A stretch of 64,000 nucleotides of DNA from Psychrobacter celer. Lineage in GTDB: Bacteria > Pseudomonadota > Gammaproteobacteria > Pseudomonadales > Moraxellaceae. Shown piece by piece: positions 27,816 to 37,451 of this stretch; the first letter of the stretch is position 1, and every line of letters begins with the position of its first letter. The notes beneath the pieces are model-generated. The model had not been told where the DNA came from and ran no database searches. It was given only the letters and a program-made list of their open reading frames with translations. Where the stretch lies: assembly GCF_016107555.1 (NCBI RefSeq), contig NZ_JABASU010000004.1, positions 1-64,000 of the forward strand, in the 5' to 3' direction. Both the position numbers and the translations under genes were made by a program.

Positions 27816-30800
27816 CTACCCGACCAACTTCAATAATTCATCAAAGCTATCAATCACGTCATATTTCACAGTCTGATCTGCAAGGTCATTATTCTCGCCA
27901 GCTTTCATATTTATTGCCTCAAAGAATTTTTTAGCGCTCTCGATGCGATACTTTTCTTTTTCACGTAAATCCGCGTCTATCATTGAGCCTTTTGTTTCAG
28001 CCACAAAATAAATGTGACGCACTTTACCTTCGTTAAACGCAATGGCCCAATCAGGGTTGTAGTCGCCTACAGGGGTCGGTATTTTGAATCTATCAGGTAA
28101 CTTCGCATATACCGCTACATCGTCAACAGCACCTTCTAGTTCAAGAGCAAACTCTCGTTCTTTTCCAGAGTCTGTCTTCACGTAATCAAATACATGTCGG
28201 CTCACTTTTAGCGAGTCACTAGGAATTTTTTGATTGGACACAAAAACTTCATTAAGTGGGTAGGTTTGGTCAGTCGTATAATAAGTAAGCCCTTGGATGA
28301 CCATTCTGATTCGTGCTTCGTTAATTAGGCGAGCAACTTCACGAATAAAGGCTTCAGGATTATTCTTGAACTGCGCAAAAATAGCATTATTGATACCTTT
28401 CAAAATCGCCACGATACTACGACGAGTAAGGTCGGTCTGCTCACTAAGTGAGCCTATCAAGTCGTATTTCACCTGTGAACGTATAGAAGTATTTGCGGAT
28501 TCAGTTGAAGTAGTAGGGTTGCTAAACGACTGCTTATCAACCAACTCTTCATGAGAGATGGTGTCACGCTGAGTAGACTCAGCAAGCTTATAGCTAAGCG
28601 TTTCTACAAAGTTGTTGTTTCTTTTCTTTGCGGCCGCTTCGATAGCTGCAATACTTTGGCTTATGAGCTTAACACTATCAATCTGAATCTCAAATACTGC
28701 TTTATGGTTAATACGGTTCCATAGCGCTAAGAACTCTTTTCTTTTGAGGTTGTTTTCATTGATTGGGTTATGTGTGGTCTTATTATCATTGTCCGTCATA
28801 TCTTCAAGTGCTTTGGGATCAAAGATGCCACCGATTAATTTTATAATTTGATCGCTATAAGGTTTGAGAGCCTCAGGCAGTGGTGCTAGGCCATCGTTAT
28901 TAATCGCTTCGTGATAGCTATCAGTAATATGCTTATCAAAATCTATATAATCATTCTTGATAAGGTAATGGACAATCATATCAGCTTCACGCTCGCTGAC
29001 TTCATGCTTGCTACCATCATCTAACGTCAGTATCTTATTGTTAAAGTAGTCTTTCGTTGCTTTGGTAGGTCTGCTAGACAAGGCCGCTGCCAGCTCTTTC
29101 TGCAAGTTAGTCACAAAGTCGGTGTAGCTTTCATTAGTGACAACGGTAAGGTTGTTTATAAGATGGATATCACCTTTAGATAAGTGATTGGCGTCCATAC
29201 GCATACCGTCACTGCGTACTGCCAAACGCAAGCCACGTCCGACTTCCTGCCGGCGAGAGATGGTGTTTTCAGAATGCTTTAGGGTGCAAATAACAAACAC
29301 GTTTGGATTATCCCATCCTTCTCTTAGTGCCGAATGTGAGAAGATAAAGCGAACGTTTTTCTTATGGCGTGTCTCCTCTGAGTCATTTGGCTGAGGGAAG
29401 GAGAGTAGCGTCTCTTTATCTTTTAAAATAAGGTCGTAAGCATCGATATCGTCGGTTAGACTGACTTTACCGCCCAGCTCTTCATCGACAAAGTTTTTGG
29501 TTTTGGGATCGATCATCTGCTGGCTTTTTTTATCGACTGAGAAATAGCCATTATGAGTATGATCGACATCAATATTGCGTAGGTAGTCGATGTAAGGATC
29601 ATTGTCTATATTTAGCCCTATCATATCCTCAACGATTTGATTGTACTGTTCAACGAATATTTGCGCATACTCACCATCAACACGGTTACCTTGGTCATCG
29701 TACTGACGGTATTTTGCGACTTCATCGATAAAGAATAGGCTCAGAACCTTGAGGCCTTGATTAAACAGCACTCGTTCTTTTTCTAAGTGGGCGCGGATGG
29801 TCTCTCGTATCTGAATAGTACGCATAAGCGTTTCATCGATTTGACCGAGTGCTTGACCAACATAAATTTTGATACCATTAGTAAACGTCAATGATTGATC
29901 ACGTGCATCAATCTCAGCAACCACATAACGGTCTTTATACTGTTCAGCTTGCTTAGATAGGGTATAGAGATCATCGCCTTTTTTGACACGGCGGATACGG
30001 CGTTTGACGCCTGATTTGGTCTTCTCTTCGATATCAAGTCTGGCAGTAGGGTCGGATGAAGATATTTCTATATCCTGTAGATATAAGTAGCCATGAGCAC
30101 CTGACAAACCTTTAACTTCAACCCCTTTGACGGTAATCTTTTTGACAAGTTTCTGATTATAGGCATCCAGTGCATCTAAACGATAAATCAGATTGTAGTC
30201 GCGTTTATGGGTCGCCGAATAACGCATAATAAACAAGGGATCAAACTCAGCCAAAGACTTGAGCGCATTTTCAGAACCTAGCTTTTGGGGCTCATCAATA
30301 ATGACGATAGGGCGGTTACGGCGTATCACGTCGATAGGGCGACGGGAACCAAAATCATCTAGCTCATCATAGATACGGCGATTGCTCTTACTACGTGAGT
30401 TAAAAGCTTGGATATTAATAATCATTACGTTGACGCTAGCGTCTGAGCTAAAAGTTTCAAGCTCATGCAGTTGGTCAGAGTTATAGACAAATGAGCGTGG
30501 CTTTTTCCCATAAATCTCTTGGAAGTGATCAGCGGTCATCTCAAAGGTCTTTGCCACGCCTTCACGGATGGCAATACTGGGCACGACGATGATGAATTTT
30601 GACCAGCCATAGCGCTTATTTAGCTCCATCATAGAGCGAATATAGCAGTACGTTTTACCTGTGCCTGTCTCCATCTCAATGTTTAGGTTGATAGGGCTAG
30701 TGGTTAGGTTTTGACCTTTACCGCCTTTGGTCGAGGTATCATCGGTAATAAGTTCAGATGACTGGCGTAAACCTTGGCTTGCCTGCACACTTTGAATGTT

Positions 30801-31064
30801 TTGCAATACCGCTGATAAGTCATTAATCGGGGCATTGGCATAGCCGATATGTAGCTCATCGAATAATGAGGACTGCTCAGTGCTCGCCAGCTCATCCTCG
30901 CTAAATAAAGGCAAGCTCTCGCCCGTTGGCTTGACGGGTAGCTTTTGCTTGCCTTGGTCAATAGTATATCGCTGTGCAATCTCTTTTGGTTGCCCCTTAA
31001 AGCAGTCTGCAACGGCATTGACGGCGTCTAGCTGATACTGGAGCTCTTTAAATTTAATTTCCAT
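27816..31064 (-). CDS. Type III-like restriction subunit Res: DEAD/DEAH helicase-nuclease
   Basis: The 1082-aa protein has superfamily 2 helicase motifs: Walker A ETGTGKT (~133-139), DEPQ (~258) in VIIDEPQKLG, SATHKRDYN (~285), and RQEVGRGLRLAVRS (motif VI, ~625). Near the C-terminus a PD-(D/E)xK nuclease signature is readable: NPDWAIAF (~1003) and VAETKGS (~1022). This is the plan of type III Res, which moves or switches along DNA and cleaves when two complexes meet. ATG 31064 follows AAGGGG, and the gene starts 11 bp after the Mod stop, so Mod and Res are cotranscribed. Key residues look intact. It is the last gene of the four-gene operon. Confidence 0.9.
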   Translation of the reverse strand: MEIKFKELQYQLDAVNAVADCFKGQPKEIAQRYTIDQGKQKLPVKPTGESLPLFSEDELASTEQSSLFDELHIGYANAPINDLSAVLQNIQSVQASQGLRQSSELITDDTSTKGGKGQNLTTSPINLNIEMETGTGKTYCYIRSMMELNKRYGWSKFIIVVPSIAIREGVAKTFEMTADHFQEIYGKKPRSFVYNSDQLHELETFSSDASVNVMIINIQAFNSRSKSNRRIYDELDDFGSRRPIDVIRRNRPIVIIDEPQKLGSENALKSLAEFDPLFIMRYSATHKRDYNLIYRLDALDAYNQKLVKKITVKGVEVKGLSGAHGYLYLQDIEISSSDPTARLDIEEKTKSGVKRRIRRVKKGDDLYTLSKQAEQYKDRYVVAEIDARDQSLTFTNGIKIYVGQALGQIDETLMRTIQIRETIRAHLEKERVLFNQGLKVLSLFFIDEVAKYRQYDDQGNRVDGEYAQIFVEQYNQIVEDMIGLNIDNDPYIDYLRNIDVDHTHNGYFSVDKKSQQMIDPKTKNFVDEELGGKVSLTDDIDAYDLILKDKETLLSFPQPNDSEETRHKKNVRFIFSHSALREGWDNPNVFVICTLKHSENTISRRQEVGRGLRLAVRSDGMRMDANHLSKGDIHLINNLTVVTNESYTDFVTNLQKELAAALSSRPTKATKDYFNNKILTLDDGSKHEVSEREADMIVHYLIKNDYIDFDKHITDSYHEAINNDGLAPLPEALKPYSDQIIKLIGGIFDPKALEDMTDNDNKTTHNPINENNLKRKEFLALWNRINHKAVFEIQIDSVKLISQSIAAIEAAAKKRNNNFVETLSYKLAESTQRDTISHEELVDKQSFSNPTTSTESANTSIRSQVKYDLIGSLSEQTDLTRRSIVAILKGINNAIFAQFKNNPEAFIREVARLINEARIRMVIQGLTYYTTDQTYPLNEVFVSNQKIPSDSLKVSRHVFDYVKTDSGKEREFALELEGAVDDVAVYAKLPDRFKIPTPVGDYNPDWAIAFNEGKVRHIYFVAETKGSMIDADLREKEKYRIESAKKFFEAINMKAGENNDLADQTVKYDVIDSFDELLKLVG

Positions 31065-31075
31065 GTTTTCGCCCC

Positions 31076-32971
31076 TTAGATGAACTTCACTTGCGTATCA
31101 GGTGATAACTGCGCAAAACGTGCTTTGATGTTGGTCTTGTCTTGGTCATGGGTGATCGCCAGCTCGCTTGAGACAAACTTGAGAGGCTCGTCCTTTGATA
31201 CTTCATCTACTAGGTCAGTCGTTAGTGTATCAAAACACGCAACTAGGCTGTTGATACCGACATAATAGACGGTACTGCCCTGAATCTGTTTGGTCTCAAT
31301 GGGTAAGGATAACGGCACGCCCCAATCGAGCATGACTTGGAAGAGTAAGTCCTCGCCCGTGCGGTCTTCTTTGATATGCGACTCTAGGTTATCAAGCTCT
31401 GCTTGTGAGTATTCGTCAGGTGTGTAATAGACCTTTTTCATATTGGTTTCATCGATTTTTAGCACTCGAAAGCCAATATCTAGGTCGTCGATACCGTCTT
31501 TATCTTGGTTGTCCTCTACGATCATTTTACCTGCTCGTCGGATACGTTCTTTCGATATCTCAGCGATAGTAGAATAACCTGCTTTATTTCCAACAGAGTC
31601 TTCAGCAGTTTTCTCAGGAAGCTGAACCATAATAAATTTACGGTTTCCATTATCTTGTGCATTTAACTCAATAAGAGCATGCGCAGTAGTAGATGAGCCT
31701 GCAAAGAAGTCTAAAACTAAGTCATTCTCTTTAATCGAAATCTGAAAAATATGGCTGAGTAATTCTAGGGGCTTTGGTGTATCGAACACAGCTTTTGATT
31801 CGAATAAGCTTTTAATTTGTCCTGCTGCGCTTCTTGTGGTGCCACAATCTTTCCCAAACCATAGTGTTTCAGGAGTTCGCCCATCTAGATTTTTTAAGTA
31901 AATTTTACGTGTTATTTTAGTCTCATCTTCGTTAAAAACAACTTCTCCAGATTCTATTTTTTTGTTCAACGTATCCTGACTCCATCTCCATCCTTTTTCA
32001 GGTGGCGAGATAGTTTTTCCTGAGGGTGTCTTGATGTTATATATTAAATTAGGTCTGTATAGAGCATTTCGTACATCTCCTGCTCTCCATTTACCATTAG
32101 GATCATTATCTGGATTTGAGTAGTTTTTGTTGTGTTCCTCTGTACGTTCTAGTAGTTGTAGCTCGAAATTATCGCTTTTCTGAAAGACTAGAATGTAGTT
32201 GTGGTGGATAGAAAATTTGCCAGTATAGCCTTTGGGTTGAACACTATGTTGCCAAACAATTTCAGCTAAAAAGTTGTTTATTCCAAAGATTTCATTGCAG
32301 ATTTTTCTTAAGTTATAAATCTCGTTATCATCAATAGAAATAAAAATAACACCATCATCTTTCAACAAACTACGAGCCAATTTCAAACGGCTATACATCA
32401 TCGTTAACCAATCCGAATGAAAGCGACCATTACTTTCTGTATTGGTGATTAAACGATTGCCTTCTTCATCGACTTGCTCAGAACGCTCTAAGAAGTCTCC
32501 TGCATCTTCCGCAAAGTCATCTTCATAAATAAAATCATTGCCCGTGTTGTACGGCGGGTCAATATAGATCATTTTGACCTGACCGAGATAGCTCTCTTGC
32601 AGTAGCTTTAACGCCTCTAAATTATCGCCTTCTATAAATAGATTTTCAGTGGTGTCAAAGTTGACACTCTCATCACGAGCAGGACGTAGCGTTTTGGCAA
32701 TAGGCGAGTTAGCCTCTAGTATCGCTTGGCGTTTACCTGGCCAGTCTAAACGATAGCGCTCTTGCCCGCCCTCAACCAACGACTGTGACAGCTCTTGCCG
32801 TAGTAAATCAAAGTCTACCGCCTTTTTTAGATTACCGTTTTCATCCTTTGACTCTGTAATACAGTTGGGAAACAGCGCCATGATCTTTTGCACATTGTCA
32901 TCGACTAGGTTAGGGCTGTGCATACTGAGCATATCGTCATCATTTTTGTTTGCTAGGGCAGAGTTGGTCAT
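31076..32971 (-). CDS. Type III-like Mod: adenine-specific DNA methyltransferase
   Basis: The 631-aa product has motif IV DPPYNTG (~137-143, in YIDPPYNTGNDFIYEDDF) before motif I DFFAGSSTTAHA (~418), the order of beta-class N6-adenine methyltransferases used in type III systems. The ~270 residues between them contain the target-recognition part; the first ~110 residues are a Mod-type N-terminal extension. It should methylate one strand of a short asymmetric site to protect host DNA and guide Res. No simple-sequence repeat tract is visible in the gene, so phase variation by slippage is not suggested. ATG 32971 is preceded by AGGAAT. The next upstream gene (DUF4391) ends ~56 bp before. Confidence 0.9.
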   Translation of the reverse strand: MTNSALANKNDDDMLSMHSPNLVDDNVQKIMALFPNCITESKDENGNLKKAVDFDLLRQELSQSLVEGGQERYRLDWPGKRQAILEANSPIAKTLRPARDESVNFDTTENLFIEGDNLEALKLLQESYLGQVKMIYIDPPYNTGNDFIYEDDFAEDAGDFLERSEQVDEEGNRLITNTESNGRFHSDWLTMMYSRLKLARSLLKDDGVIFISIDDNEIYNLRKICNEIFGINNFLAEIVWQHSVQPKGYTGKFSIHHNYILVFQKSDNFELQLLERTEEHNKNYSNPDNDPNGKWRAGDVRNALYRPNLIYNIKTPSGKTISPPEKGWRWSQDTLNKKIESGEVVFNEDETKITRKIYLKNLDGRTPETLWFGKDCGTTRSAAGQIKSLFESKAVFDTPKPLELLSHIFQISIKENDLVLDFFAGSSTTAHALIELNAQDNGNRKFIMVQLPEKTAEDSVGNKAGYSTIAEISKERIRRAGKMIVEDNQDKDGIDDLDIGFRVLKIDETNMKKVYYTPDEYSQAELDNLESHIKEDRTGEDLLFQVMLDWGVPLSLPIETKQIQGSTVYYVGINSLVACFDTLTTDLVDEVSKDEPLKFVSSELAITHDQDKTNIKARFAQLSPDTQVKFI

Positions 32972-33027
32972 CTAGATATTCCTAAAGCTATTGAGTATGA
33001 GTAAAGTATGATGATTATTTATAGAAG

Positions 33028-33822
33028 TTATTCAGCGATAAGCTGATTGAGCTCATCTTTAAGCTTGTGCAGGCGCATATTTAGCTCAACTTTGCGGTTG
33101 AATTGAGCCTCTTTTTTGACCTTTTTTTGCAGTTGGCTGATTTGCTTGGTCAAGCTCTCTACTTGTTGCACGTGCTTTAGCTTGTCCTCTATGCTGGCTC
33201 CAGCGTTTATAGAGACTCTAGCCGTTGGGTTTAGCTCTGCCTTTGCCACTATACTCACAGCATTAGAAGAAGTATCAGCGTCGATGGCTTTTGGGTGAAT
33301 AGCTTGACTAGGAGGTTTTAGCTGGTCTAAAGGCGCATCGTTGGTAATACTAGGTAGCAACTGCTCGATCAAATGAGTATATAAGTCAGATAGATTGAGC
33401 ACAAAGGGTAGGGGCTCACGCTGATCATCAGCGAGCCACTCTGAGCTATAGTATTTGTTCAGTACGATTTTTGACTTATCTGCTTGGCTTACACGTTTAT
33501 AAGTGGCAACAACCTGAACCTTATCGTTATAAATCACTTCAAAAATAACGGGTGTCGGTATGAGCTTATCGATGTATTTTATGATTTTGGTATCGATGTC
33601 AGCGGTGCGCGCGACAATCCTAAATATTTGCACTTCTTGAAATAAAGTATCAGTTTGAATGTTTAGCGTGCCAGCCGATAGTTTATACGCCCATGTAATT
33701 TTTGCCACTTGATCGATAAACTTCTGCTTAAGCTTACTATTAGCAGCGCCTTGTTCGTAAAGCCTTTTTTTAGCTACAGGTCTATCAACGGCAGCTGAGG
33801 GCGGGTATTGGTATAAAATCAT
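33028..33822 (-). CDS. DUF4391-family protein
   Basis: The 264-aa protein begins LYQYPPSAAVDRPVAKKRLYEQ and continues with KLKQKFIDQVAKITWAYKLS, which I recognise as the opening of DUF4391 proteins. Residues 205-262 form a strongly predicted coiled coil (KHVQQVESLTKQISQLQKKV, KVELNMRLHKLKDELNQLI). Its start overlaps the stop of the helicase gene by 4 bp (ATGA), showing translational coupling. DUF4391 has no established activity that I know of; such genes are often seen beside helicase and methyltransferase genes in defence loci. A plausible role is bridging the helicase to Mod/Res. Confidence 0.8.
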   Translation of the reverse strand: MILYQYPPSAAVDRPVAKKRLYEQGAANSKLKQKFIDQVAKITWAYKLSAGTLNIQTDTLFQEVQIFRIVARTADIDTKIIKYIDKLIPTPVIFEVIYNDKVQVVATYKRVSQADKSKIVLNKYYSSEWLADDQREPLPFVLNLSDLYTHLIEQLLPSITNDAPLDQLKPPSQAIHPKAIDADTSSNAVSIVAKAELNPTARVSINAGASIEDKLKHVQQVESLTKQISQLQKKVKKEAQFNRKVELNMRLHKLKDELNQLIAE

Positions 33823-36800
33823 AATTCGCTAGTCGTGCTGGTCTGTTGAACATTGGATGAAGTAAGCTCTTCTACTACGATAAAACCAATAAGCTCAAAA
33901 TCATTCAGCTCATTTAAGTCGTTTTTTAAAGCGGTAGTCGTCATGCCGCTAAATAGACTGTCGATGTCTTTATCCGCTTTAACGTTTTTTATCGCTTCAA
34001 TGGTTAAGTCGAGTAGCAAACTATAATGGCTCATATCTTGACCGTCAGCGGTGCGCTGATTAAAGGTCTCGCATACTGCTAGTATAGGTTCGGGTTGTCC
34101 ACGGCATGCTTGCCGCGCCAAACCCAGTAGATGCTTCGCTTGTGTATAGTCAGCTATTATATTGCCATCATTATCGATATACATTAAGTAATAAGGGTAA
34201 AGCTGATTGGTCTTTTCACCGTCTACTGTAGAGACTTGCCGCGCTTTTAGAGCAAAGATGACGCCAGCTGGTAATCCTAACTCGTCAGCGGCAGGGACGA
34301 CCGCGTGTAAGCCATTAGGCAGACGCTTTAGGTTGGGGTTTGCATCCAAATAGCTAAGCAGATCCATACGAAAATCGTTGAGACCTAAGTCAGTAATAGA
34401 CACACCTGTATTGGCATCCTCTAAATCTAAGACTTCCGTTTGCAGACGCTTAAGCTGTTCATGGCGGTAAGCGATATCATTAGCTTTGGTACTCAGTACA
34501 TTGTCATCACCTGTGCTCGCCATATCGACAATGATCATGCGATTCTCGACGCGTTCACGTAGATTAATGTACTCATCTAAGCTGATGTCTGGCCAGTAGT
34601 TGACCAGCTGTATTTGCTCATTGCTAGAGCCAATGCGGTCTATACGTCCGAAGCGCTGAATAATACGCACAGGGTTCCAGTGAATATCATAATTGATAAG
34701 GTAATCACAATCTTGTAAGTTTTGCCCTTCAGAGATACAGTCTGTGGCTATAAGTATGTCTATCTCACGGGTCTCATCTGGAAAGATCTCACTTTTTTGC
34801 TTGGATCTAGGCGAAAACAGAGTCAGTAGCCCTTGCATGTCGTAACCCTTACGGCTACCTACCATGCTTTTGATAGTCGAATGATTGTCAGTACCCGTTA
34901 TCTTAGCAGTGTGTAAGCTATAGTCGCGTAATAGTTCTGGCGCTATATGCTCATATAAGTAATTAGCAGTATCGGCAAAAGCTGTGAAGATCAGTACCTT
35001 TTGATTACCTGAGTTTATAGGATTATTGATTTTCTCAATCAGATGCTGTTTGAGATGTTGTAGCTTATGATCACGTTCTGGTGTAACTGTACTAACAGTA
35101 GTGATTAGCCGTCTGACCACCGCATAGTCTGCTTGTAGATCAGTGTGCCATCTTAGTATATCCATATCATCAAGATGAACTTTGAGTTTGCCGCCCACCC
35201 AATCGTTAGGATTGGTTGGCTCATCAAGTCCTTCGTCATGGGCATTGTCATCATATCCTGTGCCAATATCAATAGATAGCAGATCATTGTTTTTTCGAGC
35301 TTGATATTCAGCGATACTAGACAGCGCTTGCTCTAAGCGGTCTTTTAAGTTATGTAACGTCAGACGAAAAGCATACACAGAGCTCTCTAGTCGTTTGAGC
35401 AGGTTAACTGTCATCAAAGCTTGTAAGCTTTTTTCACGATCTTGTTGCTTGAGGCTTCCCTTACCTTCAATCTCAGTGTCGTATAGGTCTTCATACTTTT
35501 CTAAAGCACTAGGAAAAATATACGTGAGAGGCGCATATACAACCATTCTAATGGATGCTAAATCCTTATAAATCTGATTGAAGGTTATGCTTTCATCTGC
35601 TGTAATCGCACAGCGGTATGATAGTGGTTTTAAGCGTTTTGGGAACTGACCGACCTCTTTCGTATCGTAAAAATTCTGAATATGTCTGCGAGAGCGTGCA
35701 ATAGTGACACTATCTAGTAGCTTGAAAAAGTCAAAGTCTAGCATATCTAATATTGCTTTAGTGGTGCGATGCTCTACGGGTAATTTTGACCAATTGTTAA
35801 AACTGGCTTGTGCATTTCTAAAGATAGTCTCAATATCGCGCTTGGTATCAAGTTTATCATCAAGATGCTTACTATCACCTTCATATGCTAAAGCGAGCTG
35901 GTTCTTTAAGTCGTTAAAGCGGTTATTGACAGGGGTGGCCGATAGCATCAGTACTTTTGTTTTTACGCCTTGCTGAATGACTTGCTCCATTAAGCGGTCA
36001 TAGCGAGTCTTTTTGTCTTTAAAGTTGTCTCGGTTACGAAAGTTATGCGACTCATCAATAACCACTAAATCGTAATTGCCCCAATTGATTTTAGCTAAGT
36101 CTATGCCCAAAGTCTCACCGCTATTCCTCGATAGATCGGTATGAAAGAGTACGTCGTAGTTGAAACGGTCTTTGGCAAAAATATTGGTGGTTAAATTGGC
36201 ATTGTAGTTGGTCCAGTTAGCGCCAAGCTTTTTAGGGCAAAGTACTAAAACACTTTTATTGCGCAGCTCGTAATATTTAACGACCGCAAGTGCGGTAAAG
36301 GTTTTACCCAAACCTACGCTATCCGCTAGAATACAGCCATTGTAGGTCTCAAGTTTATTAATGATACCGACAGCGGCATCTGTTTGAAAATTATAGAGCT
36401 TTTGCCAGATAAGTGTGTCATGGTAACCTGTCAGGTCGTTAGGCATGACGTCTTCATTTAAGTCTTCAAGGAACTCTTTAAAGATATTGTAAAGTATCAA
36501 AAAGTAGATGCGCTCAGGATCGTTCTCTTGATAGACCGATTCGATATGACGAACAATCTCATCAGTGATATCAGTCACCTTTTTCTGATCTTGCCATATT
36601 TGATTAAATAAATTGAGGTAGGGTAGCGCATAGTCTGAATCAAATCGATTGACCATGTTTGAGACAGCATCGCCTTTTTCATAGCCAAGCCCAACAGGAG
36701 TAAAGCCTTGGATAGGCATGTAAGTAAATGATGATGCCTTGTCTTTAACGCATACAAATTCTTGCATGGGCGAATTAGTAGTATTGGACTTAAAGACCGC

Positions 36801-37145
36801 TTTTTTGCGTATCCAGTCTGCACATTCTCTAGCAATTGCTTTTTGAGTCAGTTTGTTTCTCAGGTGAATCTCAAATTCAGTGCCATATAGACTGTCCTCT
36901 CTATCAAACTTAGGAATGACAAACTCACGCTTTTCTTTTTTGAACTTATCCGTAACATCATTGGGTACAAAGGTAGGAGAGGTGAATAAAAATTGCATTC
37001 CATCGATATTTTTAAGCTCCTGCTTTAAAGCAGCATAAGCATAGATAGAGAAAAATGAGGCCGCTATCTGTAGCTTAGAACTAGCATGCAGATTTTCTTT
37101 TATGTCATCGCCAAATCTGTGGTTCAAGTTGTCTATAAGTTTCAT
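33819..37145 (-). CDS. SNF2-like helicase with N-terminal PLD-like domain
   Basis: The 1108-aa protein starts with a region resembling the PLD-like N-terminus of defence helicases (LQIAASFFSIYAYAALKQEL, FLFTSPTFV). The superfamily 2 ATPase core follows: Walker A SVGLGKTFTA (~275-282), VVIDESHNFRN (DESH ~362), LSATPVNNR (~400). The C-terminal helicase domain has ILIATDCISEGQNLQ (~790) and RIIQRFGRIDRIGSS (~828), typical of SNF2/RapA-type translocases. No HKD catalytic pair is obvious in the first 200 residues, so the PLD-like part may be non-catalytic. It is the first gene of the operon, ATG 37145, and overlaps the DUF4391 gene by 4 bp. Confidence 0.87.
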   Translation of the reverse strand: MKLIDNLNHRFGDDIKENLHASSKLQIAASFFSIYAYAALKQELKNIDGMQFLFTSPTFVPNDVTDKFKKEKREFVIPKFDREDSLYGTEFEIHLRNKLTQKAIARECADWIRKKAVFKSNTTNSPMQEFVCVKDKASSFTYMPIQGFTPVGLGYEKGDAVSNMVNRFDSDYALPYLNLFNQIWQDQKKVTDITDEIVRHIESVYQENDPERIYFLILYNIFKEFLEDLNEDVMPNDLTGYHDTLIWQKLYNFQTDAAVGIINKLETYNGCILADSVGLGKTFTALAVVKYYELRNKSVLVLCPKKLGANWTNYNANLTTNIFAKDRFNYDVLFHTDLSRNSGETLGIDLAKINWGNYDLVVIDESHNFRNRDNFKDKKTRYDRLMEQVIQQGVKTKVLMLSATPVNNRFNDLKNQLALAYEGDSKHLDDKLDTKRDIETIFRNAQASFNNWSKLPVEHRTTKAILDMLDFDFFKLLDSVTIARSRRHIQNFYDTKEVGQFPKRLKPLSYRCAITADESITFNQIYKDLASIRMVVYAPLTYIFPSALEKYEDLYDTEIEGKGSLKQQDREKSLQALMTVNLLKRLESSVYAFRLTLHNLKDRLEQALSSIAEYQARKNNDLLSIDIGTGYDDNAHDEGLDEPTNPNDWVGGKLKVHLDDMDILRWHTDLQADYAVVRRLITTVSTVTPERDHKLQHLKQHLIEKINNPINSGNQKVLIFTAFADTANYLYEHIAPELLRDYSLHTAKITGTDNHSTIKSMVGSRKGYDMQGLLTLFSPRSKQKSEIFPDETREIDILIATDCISEGQNLQDCDYLINYDIHWNPVRIIQRFGRIDRIGSSNEQIQLVNYWPDISLDEYINLRERVENRMIIVDMASTGDDNVLSTKANDIAYRHEQLKRLQTEVLDLEDANTGVSITDLGLNDFRMDLLSYLDANPNLKRLPNGLHAVVPAADELGLPAGVIFALKARQVSTVDGEKTNQLYPYYLMYIDNDGNIIADYTQAKHLLGLARQACRGQPEPILAVCETFNQRTADGQDMSHYSLLLDLTIEAIKNVKADKDIDSLFSGMTTTALKNDLNELNDFELIGFIVVEELTSSNVQQTSTTSEL

Positions 37146-37451
37146 GGGTCAACTATTGGTCTTTATGGAATGAGTGCAGTATAGCAAAGGCAAAATTTAT
37201 AGCTATTCTAGATGACATCGTCACTAATCTAAAGAGCTGTAATGAAATAAAGATATGAGGCCTAATGTACTCACACTCACACTCATGCTTAGATAAGAAA
37301 AGCATAAACACTAAAAGCTTGTACCAACTTACTCTAAGATGGTTTGTTTCAGATCAAGGCACAAACAATAGGGTCAGACAAAATAAAAGGACTGAGATAT
37401 GTGTCAACATACCTCAGTCCTTCGTAGAGATTCTAAAAACAAGAGCAAATG
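37146..37451. other. Gene-free stretch between defence operon and DUF3631 gene
   Basis: It carries the promoter side of the minus-strand helicase operon and the 3' side of the DUF3631 gene. The only structure seen is the stem-loop at 37387-37422. No tRNA-end duplication was found here. Confidence 0.5.
37387..37422 (-). terminator. Stem-loop downstream of DUF3631 gene
   Basis: AAGGACTGAG (37387) pairs with CTCAGTCCTT (37413-37422); an inner TATGT/ACATA pair extends the stem. It lies ~30 bp past the stop of the minus-strand gene; read on that strand the stem is followed by TTATTT, a short T tract. Confidence 0.65.

Noticed and set aside
27816..37145. Operon taken as a BREX or standard type I restriction system
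   Set aside because: No PglZ, BrxC or HsdS-like gene is present; Mod has beta-class motif order and Res is of type III form.
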